From Cupriavidus sp. 2SB (GTDB taxonomy: Bacteria > Pseudomonadota > Gammaproteobacteria > Burkholderiales > Burkholderiaceae), in the NCBI RefSeq assembly GCF_005503625.1, contig NZ_SCMX01000021.1, forward strand, positions 1 through 64,000: a stretch of 64,000 bases of DNA. Direction: 5' to 3'. This document shows positions 35,363 to 44,512 of the stretch, in pieces. The translations under genes and the position numbers were made by a program. The notes beneath the pieces were generated by a model, which was not told the origin of the DNA, searched no databases, and saw nothing but the letters and a program-made list of their open reading frames with translations. Positions within the stretch are counted from its first letter, which is position 1, and every line of letters starts with the position of its first letter.

Positions 35363-35855
35363 CATCTTCACCGTCGCCAGCTTCGTTCTCGCGCAGCGAA
35401 TCCAGCGCGACCACCAGGTTTGCCATTTCCACGGCGGTACGGGCGCAATCGCGACCCTTCTCGCGCGTGCGGGCGTGGGCTTGCTCGTCCGTATCCACGG
35501 TCAGGATGCCGTTGGCGACGGGAACGTTGAAGTCCAGGCCCACGCGGGTGATACCGGCGCCCGACTCGTTCGAGACCAGCTCGAAGTGGTACGTCTCGCC
35601 GCGCACGACGGCACCCAGTGCCACCAGTGCGTCGAACTGGCCGCTTTCGGCCATCTTTTGCAGGGCCAGCGGTACTTCCAGCGCGCCGGGTACGGTCACC
35701 AGCAGCGTGTCTTCACCTTCGACGCCGAGTTTTTCCAGTTCGGCCATGCAAGCCTCGCGCAGCTCGTTGCAGACGGGCTCGTTGAAGCGGGCTTGCACAA
35801 TCCCGATACGCAGGCCTTCGCCGTCGAGGTTCTTCTCGTAGAAGCCGTGATCCAT
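35355..35855 (-). CDS. ribH: 6,7-dimethyl-8-ribityllumazine synthase
   Basis: 166-aa lumazine synthase, the penultimate step of riboflavin synthesis, condensing 5-amino-6-ribitylaminouracil with dihydroxybutanone phosphate. Motifs [50 protein letters not shown] and [17 protein letters not shown] are diagnostic, including the catalytic His of GETYHFE. GGAGA precedes ATG 35855 by 9 bases; the upstream in-frame ATG at 35885 lacks one. The acidic C-terminal tail (GDGEDDE) overlaps the nusB start. Confidence 0.96.
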   Translation of the reverse strand: MDHGFYEKNLDGEGLRIGIVQARFNEPVCNELREACMAELEKLGVEGEDTLLVTVPGALEVPLALQKMAESGQFDALVALGAVVRGETYHFELVSNESGAGITRVGLDFNVPVANGILTVDTDEQAHARTREKGRDCARTAVEMANLVVALDSLRENEAGDGEDDE

Positions 35856-35942
35856 TGTCAATTCTCCGTAGATTCGTTCAGGCACTGGCAGGCGCCAATG
35901 CCCATGATTTCTGTGTGCCTGCTATCCGGACAGGCCCAACCG

Positions 35943-37058
35943 TCAGTCGCAGTTGGCTTCGCCTTCCATGGCATGGCAGCCGACGATTTCGAGGTCATAG
36001 CCCGTCATGCTCGGCATCTTTTGCGGCGAACCCAGCACGCGCATCTTGCCCACGCCCACATCGCGGAGGATCTGCGCCCCCATGCCATAGGTGCGCAAGT
36101 CGGGCTTGCGGCGCGGACGGTCGTTCGGGGCGTCCAGCGCCGCAAACTGCGTGAACAACTGGTCGGGCGAGTCGTCGCAGTTCAGCAGCACCATGACACC
36201 GGTATCGGCGCCGTGCAGCGCTTCCAGCGCAGCGGGCACGCTCCACGAGTGCGTGGTGCGGCCGGCTTCCAGCACGTCCAGCACCGACAGCGGCTCGTGC
36301 ACGCGTACCAGCGTGGCGCGATCCGGATGCGGCTGGCCCTTGATCAGCGCCAGGTGCGCGCGGCCTGTCGGCTTGTCGCGGTACATCACGCTGCGGAACG
36401 TGCCCCACGGCGTCTGCATGTCGCGCTCGCCCACACGTTCGATGATGCTCTCGGTGCGGCTGCGGTAGTGGATCAGGTCGGCGATGGTGCCGATCTTGAG
36501 ATCGTGCTCACGCGCGAACTCCACCAGATCGGGCAGGCGAGCCATCGTGCCGTCGTCCTTCATGATCTCGCAGATCACGGCGGCGGGCGTCAGTCCGGCC
36601 AGCGCGCCGAGGTCGCAGCCGGCTTCGGTGTGGCCGGCGCGGATCAGCACGCCGCCGGGCTGGGCGGTCAGCGGGAAGATGTGTCCCGGCTGGACCAGGT
36701 CGGCAGCGCGGGCGTCCTTGGCTACCGCGGCCTGCACGGTGCGGGAACGGTCGGCGGCGGAGATTCCGGTGGTGACACCTTCGGCGGCTTCGATCGAAAC
36801 CGTGAAGTTGGTGCCATGCACGGTGCCGTTGCGTGACACCATCGGATACAGCTCAAGCTGCCGGCAGCGCTCGGCCGTCAGGGTCAGGCAGATCAGGCCA
36901 CGGCCAAACTTGGCCATGAAGTTGATGGCTTCCGGCGTCACGAAATCGGCTGCCAGGACGAGATCGCCTTCGTTCTCGCGGTCTTCCTCATCGACGAGGA
37001 TAACCATGCGGCCGGCGCGAATGTCGGCAATGATGTCTTCGGTACGGGCGATAGTCAT
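35943..37058 (-). CDS. ribBA: 3,4-dihydroxy-2-butanone 4-phosphate synthase with a degenerate GTP cyclohydrolase II domain
   Basis: 371-aa RibBA-architecture protein. The N-terminal RibB domain (1-205) is intact: [11 protein letters not shown] at 22-32 and RAGHTEAG at 140-147 carry the catalytic acidic and His residues for making dihydroxybutanone phosphate from ribulose-5-P. The C-terminal RibA-like domain (about 206-365) has no Zn-binding Cys triad: where RibA has HSECLTGD...RCDCG, this protein has [21 protein letters not shown] (251-274), and the QEGRGIG motif is also absent. It should therefore supply only RibB activity. ATG 37058 gives [10 protein letters not shown]; the longer frame is not conserved-looking. 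Confidence 0.93.
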   Translation of the reverse strand: MTIARTEDIIADIRAGRMVILVDEEDRENEGDLVLAADFVTPEAINFMAKFGRGLICLTLTAERCRQLELYPMVSRNGTVHGTNFTVSIEAAEGVTTGISAADRSRTVQAAVAKDARAADLVQPGHIFPLTAQPGGVLIRAGHTEAGCDLGALAGLTPAAVICEIMKDDGTMARLPDLVEFAREHDLKIGTIADLIHYRSRTESIIERVGERDMQTPWGTFRSVMYRDKPTGRAHLALIKGQPHPDRATLVRVHEPLSVLDVLEAGRTTHSWSVPAALEALHGADTGVMVLLNCDDSPDQLFTQFAALDAPNDRPRRKPDLRTYGMGAQILRDVGVGKMRVLGSPQKMPSMTGYDLEIVGCHAMEGEANCD

Positions 37059-37267
37059 GGCTGGGGCGACGTTTGATGACGGGCGGGTGCGGATGGCGGG
37101 CAGGGCCGGTACCTTGGGGTTACCGGCGAAATCAAGGCCGCTATTGTACGCCAAGGCGTGTGCCAGCGCCCTCGGCGGTGGGCCGCAGCCATCGGGTTCT
37201 TCCCGGTTGCGCGCAAGTGCGGCGCACGGCATATCCATGACAGATGGCATTGATCGGAGAGAAGCGC

Positions 37268-38299
37268 ATGACTGCACCGCTGCATGGAATTCGTATCGTG
37301 GAATTCGAAGGACTCGGGCCGGGACCGCTGGCGGGCCGGATGCTGGCCGACATGGGCGCCGAGGTGACCGTCATTGCCCGCCGGCAACGCGGGGCGGTGG
37401 CCGAACTGCTGGGTGGCGACAAGCCGAGCCCGTTGCGGCGCGGCAAGCGCATCGTGCCGCTCGACCTCAAACAGGACGCCGACCACGCCGAAGCCTTGCG
37501 CCTCGTAGCGGATGCCGATGCCTTGATCGAAGGCAATCGCCCTGGCGTGATGGAGCGGCTGGGGCTTGGGCCCGTTGACTGCGCCGCGCGCAATCCCCGG
37601 CTGGTCTATGGCCGCATGACCGGCTGGGGCCAGACAGGACCCTTGTCGCAATCGGCGGGGCATGATCTCAACTACGTGGCGCTGAGCGGTATGTTGTCGC
37701 TGTCGGCGCGCCCCGGCGAAACGCCGATGATTCCGCCCACGCTGCTGGGCGATGCGGGCGGCGCGCTGGGATTGGCCTTCGGCATGGCGTGCGCCATGCT
37801 CGAGGCGCGGATCACGGGCCGTGGCCGGGTAGTCGATGCGGCAATTGTCGACGTGGTGACCATGCTCGGCGGCATTGCGCTCTGGGTTCGCAACAACGGC
37901 CAGCTCGACGGCGCCGAGCCCAGCCCGTTCCATGCATCGCCGTTCTACGATGTCTACGCGTGCGCCGATGGCGGATACATCACCATCGGTGCCCTGGAGC
38001 CGCAGTTCTATGCGTTGCTGCTTGGCAAGCTGGGACTGCACGACATCGATCCCGCCCGGCAGTACGACACCGCGACCTGGCCGGCGTTGAAGCAACGATT
38101 CGCCGCGCTGTTCCTGAGCCAGCCGCGCGAGCACTGGGATGCGCTGCTCGGGGGCACCGACGTCTGCTATGCGCCGGTCCTCAGCATTGCCGAGGCCGCC
38201 CGGCATCCGCACAACGTGGCACGCGGGTTGTTCGTCGAGCATCCCGACGGGACGCTCGATGCGGCGGGCGCGCCGAAGTTCGGTCCTGCCGGAGACTGA
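37268..38299 (+). CDS. CaiB/BaiF family CoA-transferase (alpha-methylacyl-CoA racemase-like)
   Basis: 343-aa family III CoA-transferase. It shows [62 protein letters not shown] and [10 protein letters not shown], closest to alpha-methylacyl-CoA racemases, which epimerise 2-methyl-branched acyl-CoAs. The catalytic Asp region ([13 protein letters not shown]) is kept. GGAGAG precedes ATG 37268. It is encoded on the opposite strand inside the riboflavin gene set, convergent with ribE (9-base gap) and divergent from ribBA. Confidence 0.88.
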   Translation: MTAPLHGIRIVEFEGLGPGPLAGRMLADMGAEVTVIARRQRGAVAELLGGDKPSPLRRGKRIVPLDLKQDADHAEALRLVADADALIEGNRPGVMERLGLGPVDCAARNPRLVYGRMTGWGQTGPLSQSAGHDLNYVALSGMLSLSARPGETPMIPPTLLGDAGGALGLAFGMACAMLEARITGRGRVVDAAIVDVVTMLGGIALWVRNNGQLDGAEPSPFHASPFYDVYACADGGYITIGALEPQFYALLLGKLGLHDIDPARQYDTATWPALKQRFAALFLSQPREHWDALLGGTDVCYAPVLSIAEAARHPHNVARGLFVEHPDGTLDAAGAPKFGPAGD

Positions 38300-38308
38300 G
38301 CGGCAGGG

Positions 38309-38935
38309 TCAGCCGAGCGTCGCCTCGCCGGAAGCCGACAGCATCCGCTCGACGTATCGCGCGATCAGGTCGATTTCCAGGTTCACGCGCTTGCCCGCCG
38401 CGAGTTCGTTGAGCGTGGTGACTTCCACCGTGTGCGGGATCAGGTTGATCGAGAACACGCAGCCGTCGGCTTCGTCGCTGACCGTGTTGACGGTCAGCGA
38501 TACGCCATTCACGACCACCGAGCCCTTGTAAGCCAGATAGCGGCCAAGTTCGCGCGGCGCGCGGATGCGCAACTCGTGCGACTCGCCCACCGGGGCAAAA
38601 CGGACCACCTCACCCAGGCCATCGACATGGCCCGACACCAGATGGCCGCCGAGACGGTCCGCCAGGCGCAGCGCCTTTTCCAGGTTGACGCGACCCGGCT
38701 GTGCCAGACCGACGGTCTTGTCCAGCGATTCGCGCGAGACATCCACGTCGAAATGGCCGGCTTCCAGCGTGACCACGGTCATGCAGGCGCCCTGGATGGC
38801 GATGCTGTCGCCGATGCCCACGTCCGAGAGGTCCAGGCCGCCAGCGGCCACGCGCAGGCGCACGCCCGCAGTGCTATCGCCGAGCGGGGAAACGGATTCG
38901 ATGCGGCCCACTGCCGCCACAATGCCAGTAAACAT
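38309..38935 (-). CDS. ribE: Riboflavin synthase
   Basis: 208-aa riboflavin synthase alpha chain, dismutating two lumazines to riboflavin. Starts with the diagnostic MFTGIVAAVGRIE, and consists of two similar beta-barrels: first with GDSIAIQGACMTVV, second with GSVVVNGVSLTVNTV, each the lumazine-binding motif. It lies 34 bases after ribD on the same strand. Confidence 0.96.
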   Translation of the reverse strand: MFTGIVAAVGRIESVSPLGDSTAGVRLRVAAGGLDLSDVGIGDSIAIQGACMTVVTLEAGHFDVDVSRESLDKTVGLAQPGRVNLEKALRLADRLGGHLVSGHVDGLGEVVRFAPVGESHELRIRAPRELGRYLAYKGSVVVNGVSLTVNTVSDEADGCVFSINLIPHTVEVTTLNELAAGKRVNLEIDLIARYVERMLSASGEATLG

Positions 38936-38969
38936 ATTTGCCTCTGTCTGAATACGATGAAGTCGGTCG

Positions 38970-40091
38970 TTAGTCCTTGCTGTCGGCGCGACGTGCGATC
39001 AGGCGCAGGTCGTCGCCGATCTGCCGCACTTCGTGCCAGCGGAATGCGGTGGCGTCTTCCAGTTTGGTCAACGGCGGCAGGTTGAACATGCCCTGCGCGT
39101 CGCCCAACAGGCGGGGCGCCAGATAGACCAGCAGTTCATCGGCACACCCTTCGCGGATCAGCGAACCGTTGAGCTTGAAGCCGGCTTCTACGTGGAGTTC
39201 GTTGATGCCGCGCTGTCCGAGCGCTTCGAGCATGCGGCGCAGTTCGACCTTGCCATGGCGGTTGGGCAGGACCACGACCTCCACGCCGCGCGCTTCGAGC
39301 GCACGCTGGCGGGCCGGATCCTCCACCGCGCAGAAGACCAGCACCGGCTTGGCGAAATCACCACTGTCACGGTTCAGGATCTGGGCGTCGAGCGGCACTT
39401 CCAGCCGGGAATCGACCAGTACACGTTGCGGCTGTCGCGGTGTGTCGATAGCGCGGACGGTCAGCGCCGGGTTGTCGTCGCGGACGGTACCGATGCCGGT
39501 CAGGATGGCGCAGGCGCGCGCGCGCCACGCATGGCCATCATCGCGCGCCGCCTGGCCGGTGATCCATTGACTTGTGCCGTCATGGAGCGCCGTGCCGCCA
39601 TCGAGCGAGGCCGCCACCTTGACGCGAACCCAGGGCAGGCCACGCGTCATGCGCGACACAAAGCCGATATTGAGATCGCGCGCCTCTTTTTCCAGCAGTC
39701 CGCAGCGCACGTCGATACCGGCCTCGCGCAGCCGTTGCAGGCCGCGCCCGGACACCGAAGGGTTGGGGTCCTCCATCGCCGCCACCACGCGGGCGATACG
39801 CGCACGCACCAGCGCATCCGCGCACGGTGGGGTCCGGCCGAAGTGGCTGCACGGCTCCAGCGTGACATAGGCGGTGGCGCCAGCGGGATCGTGCCCGCGC
39901 GCGATGGCATCCTTCATTGCCTGGATCTCGGCGTGATCGTGCCCGGCCGGCTGTGTGAATCCCTGTCCGATGACCTGACCGTCCTTCATCAGGACGCAGC
40001 CGACGCGCGGGTTTGGCGTGGTGGTGAACATGCCACGGGCGGCGAGCGCCAGGGCCTGCTCCATGGCGGTGTGATCGGATGCGGAGAACAT
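38970..40091 (-). CDS. ribD: Bifunctional diaminohydroxyphosphoribosylaminopyrimidine deaminase / 5-amino-6-(5-phosphoribosylamino)uracil reductase
   Basis: 373-aa enzyme for the second and third steps of riboflavin synthesis. The N-terminal deaminase has the zinc site HAE (53-55) and PCSHFGRTPPC (Cys81, Cys90). The C-terminal reductase (about 150-373) has VRVKVAASLDGGTAL, SQWITGQAARDDGH, GIGTVRDDNPALTVR and HVEAGFKLNGSLI. ATG 40091 is chosen from MFSASDHTAMEQAL; the longer frame runs back into the pilin gene. No FMN riboswitch precedes it: the 37-base gap to the fimT-like gene suggests read-through from the pilin operon. Confidence 0.95.
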   Translation of the reverse strand: MFSASDHTAMEQALALAARGMFTTTPNPRVGCVLMKDGQVIGQGFTQPAGHDHAEIQAMKDAIARGHDPAGATAYVTLEPCSHFGRTPPCADALVRARIARVVAAMEDPNPSVSGRGLQRLREAGIDVRCGLLEKEARDLNIGFVSRMTRGLPWVRVKVAASLDGGTALHDGTSQWITGQAARDDGHAWRARACAILTGIGTVRDDNPALTVRAIDTPRQPQRVLVDSRLEVPLDAQILNRDSGDFAKPVLVFCAVEDPARQRALEARGVEVVVLPNRHGKVELRRMLEALGQRGINELHVEAGFKLNGSLIREGCADELLVYLAPRLLGDAQGMFNLPPLTKLEDATAFRWHEVRQIGDDLRLIARRADSKD

Positions 40092-40128
40092 GGCTGGTGA
40101 GTCGGATCCTGAGGAGGCGTCGGGGCAG

Positions 40129-40710
40129 TCAGCGTGCAGCGGACGGGGCCGGATTCGTAGATTCCAGTGGGTCGCAATCGATATCGACACCGGGTCGGCA
40201 AGTCCGGATACGCCCTTGCGCGCCAAGCCTGACCTGACGCTGTGCGGCATGGCAACGCAAGTGGAACGTAGCAGCGAAGAAGCCACCACGCTCAGATCGT
40301 GAGTATCCCACAGCTGTCAAGCGCAGGCTTTGTGCGCCTCCGGCTCCCGCCGTGCCATGCAACGCGACGGTCAGGCACCGCTCGCCCAGCCGGACCATGG
40401 AGAAGGGGGGCTGCGAGCGATGCGCCTCGGTTGGGCGGGTAGCCACGGTGGACAGTTGCCAGCCACGGTCGAGTGTCCTGGCGTTGGCCGCAGGACTCAA
40501 CATCACCTCGGTCCGGCGTGCTGCCGCCGTGGTACGCGCCAGCGCCAGCGAGGCCGCCAGCCGGTCCGCCGCCCGCGCGACGTGATACTCCGCCACCAAA
40601 TCGCTTAGCGATGGCAGGGCCGCCAGCATGAGGATCGCAGAGACCGCCAGTGTGACCAGCATTTCGACGAGCGTCACGCCCCGTACGTCCCTGCCCGGTG
40701 TCTTCGGCAT
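40129..40710 (-). CDS. FimT/GspH-like minor pseudopilin (cassette C)
   Basis: 193-aa type IV minor pilin, last gene of cassette C. A 10-residue basic leader ends in Gly, giving processed VTLVEMLVTL with Glu at +5, then a hydrophobic helix to about 33, and a GspH-type globular domain with LARTTAAARRTEVMLSP and CRPGVDIDCDP near the C-terminus. FimT/FimU forms part of the pilus tip. The ATG is one base after the pilE-like stop. It lies just upstream of ribD. Confidence 0.82.
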   Translation of the reverse strand: MPKTPGRDVRGVTLVEMLVTLAVSAILMLAALPSLSDLVAEYHVARAADRLAASLALARTTAAARRTEVMLSPAANARTLDRGWQLSTVATRPTEAHRSQPPFSMVRLGERCLTVALHGTAGAGGAQSLRLTAVGYSRSERGGFFAATFHLRCHAAQRQVRLGAQGRIRTCRPGVDIDCDPLESTNPAPSAAR

Positions 40711-40711
40711 A

Positions 40712-41188
40712 TCAGCAAGCCTCCGGCAGTGGAATGGGAATATCGTCGGTGGTGAGCATTGAAAGCCACTCGCCGTTGCTGCGCAAAATCACGATGCCGC
40801 AGGATGCGTCGGGATAGGTCGGTGTCGCGCGGATCTCGACGCAATGAGACAGGTCGGCGCCGGCACAACTCGTTGCGGTCAACCAGTGCCGGGTGCGCGC
40901 AGGCGGCGCGGGCACCGGCGATGGCCAGTCGCCCGCCGGGTTGGCGCCATCCGCTCCCTTTGCGAACGACGTGGTAATGAGCGCATGACGCTCCAGCGTC
41001 AGCATCGCCGAGATCAACGAGGCGCGCGCCTGGAGCCGCCAGGCCCGCTCCGCGTGTCGCTGCCAGGCGGGCAAGGCCAATACGGTGAGTAGCGCCGCGA
41101 TGACCGCCACCACCAAGAGCTCGACCAGGCTGAAGCCGGCGCACCGCTGAGTTCGATGAGGCTCGTTCATGGCGTTCATGGCGTTCAT
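40712..41188 (-). CDS. PilE-like minor pilin (cassette C)
   Basis: 158-aa prepilin. The leader ends in Gly before FSLVELLVVAVIAALLTVLALPAWQ (N-terminal helix), and the C-terminal half has two Cys pairs (ATSCAG...CVEI and DASCGIVIL). The frame begins with three 9-base repeats encoding MNAMNAMNE, so ATGs occur at 41188, 41179 and 41170; 41188 is chosen because it overlaps the PilY1 stop as ATGA. PilE minor pilins link the tip complex to the shaft. The longer open frame upstream lies in the PilY1 gene and is rejected. Confidence 0.8.
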   Translation of the reverse strand: MNAMNAMNEPHRTQRCAGFSLVELLVVAVIAALLTVLALPAWQRHAERAWRLQARASLISAMLTLERHALITTSFAKGADGANPAGDWPSPVPAPPARTRHWLTATSCAGADLSHCVEIRATPTYPDASCGIVILRSNGEWLSMLTTDDIPIPLPEAC

Positions 41189-43023
41189 TGCGGTGTCCTG
41201 ATCAGTTCGCGCCAGCCTAGCCGTCCGCGTTGGCGATGCCATCGGGCCTCTTGCATCGGAAGCGCGGTATCGCCTTCGATGCGCCACCACGCAAGGTCGA
41301 AGGTCTCGCGCGTGGAGGTTGCGGGCGCCCGCGGCTGCTCCAGTGTGCTGGTCGAGGTGGGAGTCGAGGTAATGATCGGCATGGCAGTCTGCCCATCCCA
41401 TGGCAGGCCAGTCGCCGCTGGCACTGGCGCGCCGTTCTCGTCCTTCACGGTCACCGACACCCCGCGTGCCGCATCCACCAGATAGCTGCGCTGCTGTCCA
41501 TCGGGCGTGACGGTCGTGAAAGCGAGATGCACGGGACTGACGGCGTGGAGGGTGTCGATCCGTTCGTCGGTACGCGGCATTCGCATCGTCCAGCCGGCGT
41601 CTCCCGGCAAGCCCCTGGGGTTTGCGGGCTGCAGCACGACGCCATCTCCCGTCGCCACCGCTTTGATACGGGAAGGCTCGCGACGTGTGCCGGATCGGTC
41701 GGGGATCGCCGAGAGTTCGCTACCGCTGCTGTAGACGACCATCGGTCCCGTACCTGTCTGGATGACGACCGGAGGTTCTGCGGTATCCGTCGAACTGGAT
41801 GCATGGCGATGCATGCAGATCGGCGCGCGGACATCGGTGTCACGCGACAGGTGGTCGAGCCCAAATCGCCAGAGCCGCCCCCGGTCATCGCTGGCATAGG
41901 CGGCACGTGCAACGCCGCTGGCATCGCGCCGGACCGTGGTAGCCAATAGCCGGGCCGCCGGTGCCGAGACACCGCAGCCCGATGCGGGCAGGGAGAAGCG
42001 TCGCACCTTTCCTGTTTCGTGCCAGGCGCTGACCGGCCGGTCGAGGGGGAGTAGTGCCAACGCGGCGGGCGTGTTCGATCCAGGCTCGGGTGCGAGGATT
42101 GTTATAGCGGCCCATCGACGCACACCGTATTCCATCCACATGGCAGCGCGCACTGGCCCGCTGCCTGATAACGGCAACTGCGCATTGGCGCCAATCTCCC
42201 AGAGCAAGCCAATGGGCGTGGCGGCATCGGGGTCCGATACATCGAGCACGAATACCGCGCCGGCCTGGAGAGACGAGTTCGTCCTGTTGGCGGGAATGGC
42301 GCAGAGCAGTAACGTTCGCCACGTTCCAGCGGGATCGGCGTCGATGCTCTCCGGCCGGGGGCACGGCGCAGGGGGAAGCGGGTGGCCAGGCGTAGCGACC
42401 GATGCCGCGTCGCGGAGTAATGTGCGTGGCAGGTACGCAGCCAGTTCCTGTCCGGTGACTGCATCGAACCCATGTAGCAGGCCGTCGCGCGTGCCAAGCC
42501 AGACCGTGGTGCGACGCTGCGCGTACCGATTGCGAAAGGGCGTGTGGCCCGGCTGCATCGGCAGCCATCGGGGCGGCGGCACGACATGAACGCGCGCGCC
42601 TGTGGCGCTGGCCAGCCGGGTATCGCGCGGGCGATGAGCCGCGTCGGCACCGCTGCCGCGCAGCCACGACATGCGCGATTGGCCCGTGCCGCCGGGTTCC
42701 ACGGCATCGAGCATGACCTGGGTGTCGACATCGAGAGCGAACCAGCGCAGGGGATCGAGTCTGCCTCCGCCAAGGTAAAGCCGACGTTCGTCGATATCCT
42801 GCCGATCCAATACATCGCCGGCCTCCCATTGGGAGAGGACCGCCTGCGAAGACAGCGACGTTGTACGGAACGCCAGCGCTTCCAGCCGTCCTGTCCATGG
42901 ATGTCCACCCGCCGAGATCCTGTAGCCGAGCGGCAATTGCCCGGGGGTGGCAAGGGCAGAAGGTTGCAAGCCGCAGAGCAGCGCACCCATGAGCCAAGCG
43001 ATCATCGTCGAACTGCTGCTCAT
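41185..43023 (-). CDS. pilY1: Short PilY1-like tip protein lacking the N-terminal region (cassette C)
   Basis: 612-aa secreted protein with a signal peptide (IAWLMGALLCGLQPSALA). It has only the part corresponding to the C-terminal beta-propeller of PilY1/PilC: RRTTVWLGTRDGLLHGFDAVTGQELAAYLPRTLL (given in part) is the propeller start, followed by VFVLDVSDPDAATPIGLLWEI and YASDDRGRLWRFGLD. It is less than half the length of the PilY1 proteins in cassettes A and B and has no vWA-like N-terminal half. ATG 43023 overlaps the PilX stop (ATGA). It probably caps the tip or acts as an adhesin, possibly with a reduced role. Confidence 0.78.
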   Translation of the reverse strand: MSSSSTMIAWLMGALLCGLQPSALATPGQLPLGYRISAGGHPWTGRLEALAFRTTSLSSQAVLSQWEAGDVLDRQDIDERRLYLGGGRLDPLRWFALDVDTQVMLDAVEPGGTGQSRMSWLRGSGADAAHRPRDTRLASATGARVHVVPPPRWLPMQPGHTPFRNRYAQRRTTVWLGTRDGLLHGFDAVTGQELAAYLPRTLLRDAASVATPGHPLPPAPCPRPESIDADPAGTWRTLLLCAIPANRTNSSLQAGAVFVLDVSDPDAATPIGLLWEIGANAQLPLSGSGPVRAAMWMEYGVRRWAAITILAPEPGSNTPAALALLPLDRPVSAWHETGKVRRFSLPASGCGVSAPAARLLATTVRRDASGVARAAYASDDRGRLWRFGLDHLSRDTDVRAPICMHRHASSSTDTAEPPVVIQTGTGPMVVYSSGSELSAIPDRSGTRREPSRIKAVATGDGVVLQPANPRGLPGDAGWTMRMPRTDERIDTLHAVSPVHLAFTTVTPDGQQRSYLVDAARGVSVTVKDENGAPVPAATGLPWDGQTAMPIITSTPTSTSTLEQPRAPATSTRETFDLAWWRIEGDTALPMQEARWHRQRGRLGWRELIRTPQ

Positions 43024-43586
43024 GGCTGGAACTCCGTCTGGAGCACGACGCGGATGCTCGGATCGCGCCCGATACCCAGGGCAACGATGGCCATGCGCGG
43101 CCACATGCCTGCGGCAGGACTGTCAGGATCGTCGCTGAGTTCTATGAGATAGCGGGGCAGGGTGGTGGCGCCGATGACATCGGCCGGGAGTTCCGGCAGT
43201 GTGGCGCCGGTGATCGAACCCAAAGGAATTCCCGCACTATCCGATGCGGCGCCATCGAGCCAGGATTGCCATGCCCGGCCATCGCCGTCTGCGCGGCAGA
43301 TACCCGCCTGAGGGCCGCTGCCACAGGTACCGGGCGCGGGCCAGGCAGATAGTCGGTCGCTGGAAGACGCCGTCGCGGCGATCAGGTCGGCTTCGGCATC
43401 GCGCAGCGCGGCTTCGGCGGCGCGGAACGCAATCTCTCGATCCAGTTGGTGGCTCGCCAATTGCCGCCCTGTCAGCAGAAAATGCACTGACGCTGTGCCG
43501 ATGCCAGCGATCAGCAACATCAGCGTGGCGACGAATGTCATCAGCGCGGCGCCACGATGCCTGCGGCGATTGCGACGCGTTAGCAT
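43020..43586 (-). CDS. PilX-like minor pilin (cassette C)
   Basis: 188-aa minor pilin of the PilX/GspK group. The leader RRHRG precedes AALMTFVATLMLLIAGIGT, which has Thr, not Glu, at +5, then FRAAEAALRDAEADL, the hallmark of PilX proteins. The C-terminal part PRYLIELSDDPDS and VALGIGRDPSIRVVLQTEFQ is shared with cassettes A and B. ATG overlaps the pilW stop by 7 bases. Confidence 0.83.
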   Translation of the reverse strand: MLTRRNRRRHRGAALMTFVATLMLLIAGIGTASVHFLLTGRQLASHQLDREIAFRAAEAALRDAEADLIAATASSSDRLSAWPAPGTCGSGPQAGICRADGDGRAWQSWLDGAASDSAGIPLGSITGATLPELPADVIGATTLPRYLIELSDDPDSPAAGMWPRMAIVALGIGRDPSIRVVLQTEFQP

Positions 43587-44512
43587 AGGCCCTCCATGCA
43601 GTGCGATGGATTGCGCAGTCGGAGCGTGCTGACGAACGTGCGGCGTCGCAGTGCAGGTTTCGCTTTGGGAGTGAATGTGTCGTCATCGACGACATCTTCC
43701 CCCGCCACTACAGGCAGCAGCGAGAGCCGCTGTCTCCACGCGTACAAGACGGTCGGACGCTCTCCGCGAATCACCACGGCAATCTGCACGGCTCGCACGC
43801 GATGCCACGTATCGGCACCGAGGGCATCCACACCTTGTGCCGACAGGAAGCGCTCCACCGCACCGTCACCATTCGTGTCGATGCCATAGCGCAATTGCAG
43901 TGTTTCCACACCGCGCACCAATGTGCCTGACGTGTAGCGCGTAGCCCGCACGCGGGTGCCTTGGCGGCTCGGATATCGGCATAGCAACTGCGGCACGCCA
44001 TCGCTGGCGATGCCGATGTAGAACAGGTTGGTCGCGGCGTGGTGGGGCAACGGGGCGCCATCCGGCGGAAAGGCGCGCGCCGGCAACGCACACCCACCGC
44101 AGTCGCTCATCGTCCCATCGGGCAAGGTCGGGTCCGTTGCACGTCCACTGCCTGAAACGCGAACGAGCAGCGCATCGCTGCGTAGCACGCCGGCGCGTGC
44201 ACAGTTGAGGCTGGCATCGATCGATGGCATCGCGCAGTTATCGCGCCCTTCGATCGGCGGGACGGGCGCGGGGTGCGACGGGGAAAACGCGACCTGCCCG
44301 GGTATCCATCCGGCCTGCCGCACCGCATGCCCGATGATGGCTAGCGCGCGCTGGCCGCGTTCCTCGATCTCCATGCTGTCCGCCACGCTCGCATAGGCGT
44401 CGCGCGCAGCCCAGAAGGACAGCAGGACCGCTACGGTCACCAGCATGCCCAATGCCAAGCCAACCATCATGTCGACGAGCGCGAAGCCCTGGCTGTGCAA
44501 TCGCCTCTTCAT
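43580..44512 (-). CDS. pilW: PilW-like minor pilin (cassette C)
   Basis: 310-aa minor pilin. Leader MKRRLHSQG, then FALVDMMVGLALGMLVTVAV with Asp instead of the conserved Glu at +5, EERGQRALAIIGHAVRQAGW, and a C-terminal TLQLRYGIDTNGDGAVERFL with a DTNGDG loop seen also in cassettes A and B. ATG 44512 overlaps the pilV stop (ATGA). The longer open frame upstream is out of frame with the real pilV and rejected. Confidence 0.83.
   Translation of the reverse strand: MKRRLHSQGFALVDMMVGLALGMLVTVAVLLSFWAARDAYASVADSMEIEERGQRALAIIGHAVRQAGWIPGQVAFSPSHPAPVPPIEGRDNCAMPSIDASLNCARAGVLRSDALLVRVSGSGRATDPTLPDGTMSDCGGCALPARAFPPDGAPLPHHAATNLFYIGIASDGVPQLLCRYPSRQGTRVRATRYTSGTLVRGVETLQLRYGIDTNGDGAVERFLSAQGVDALGADTWHRVRAVQIAVVIRGERPTVLYAWRQRLSLLPVVAGEDVVDDDTFTPKAKPALRRRTFVSTLRLRNPSHCMEGLC

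Noticed and set aside
33884..35530. 548-codon open frame on the plus strand across the aminotransferase and nusB genes
   Set aside because: It lies antisense to two well-supported genes and a terminator; its composition (His/Arg/Gln-rich, no motif) is typical of a high-GC shadow frame.
40000..40330. FMN riboswitch upstream of ribD or ribBA
   Set aside because: Neither the AGGG...GGGCG start nor the conserved multi-helix core is seen before any of the rib genes here.
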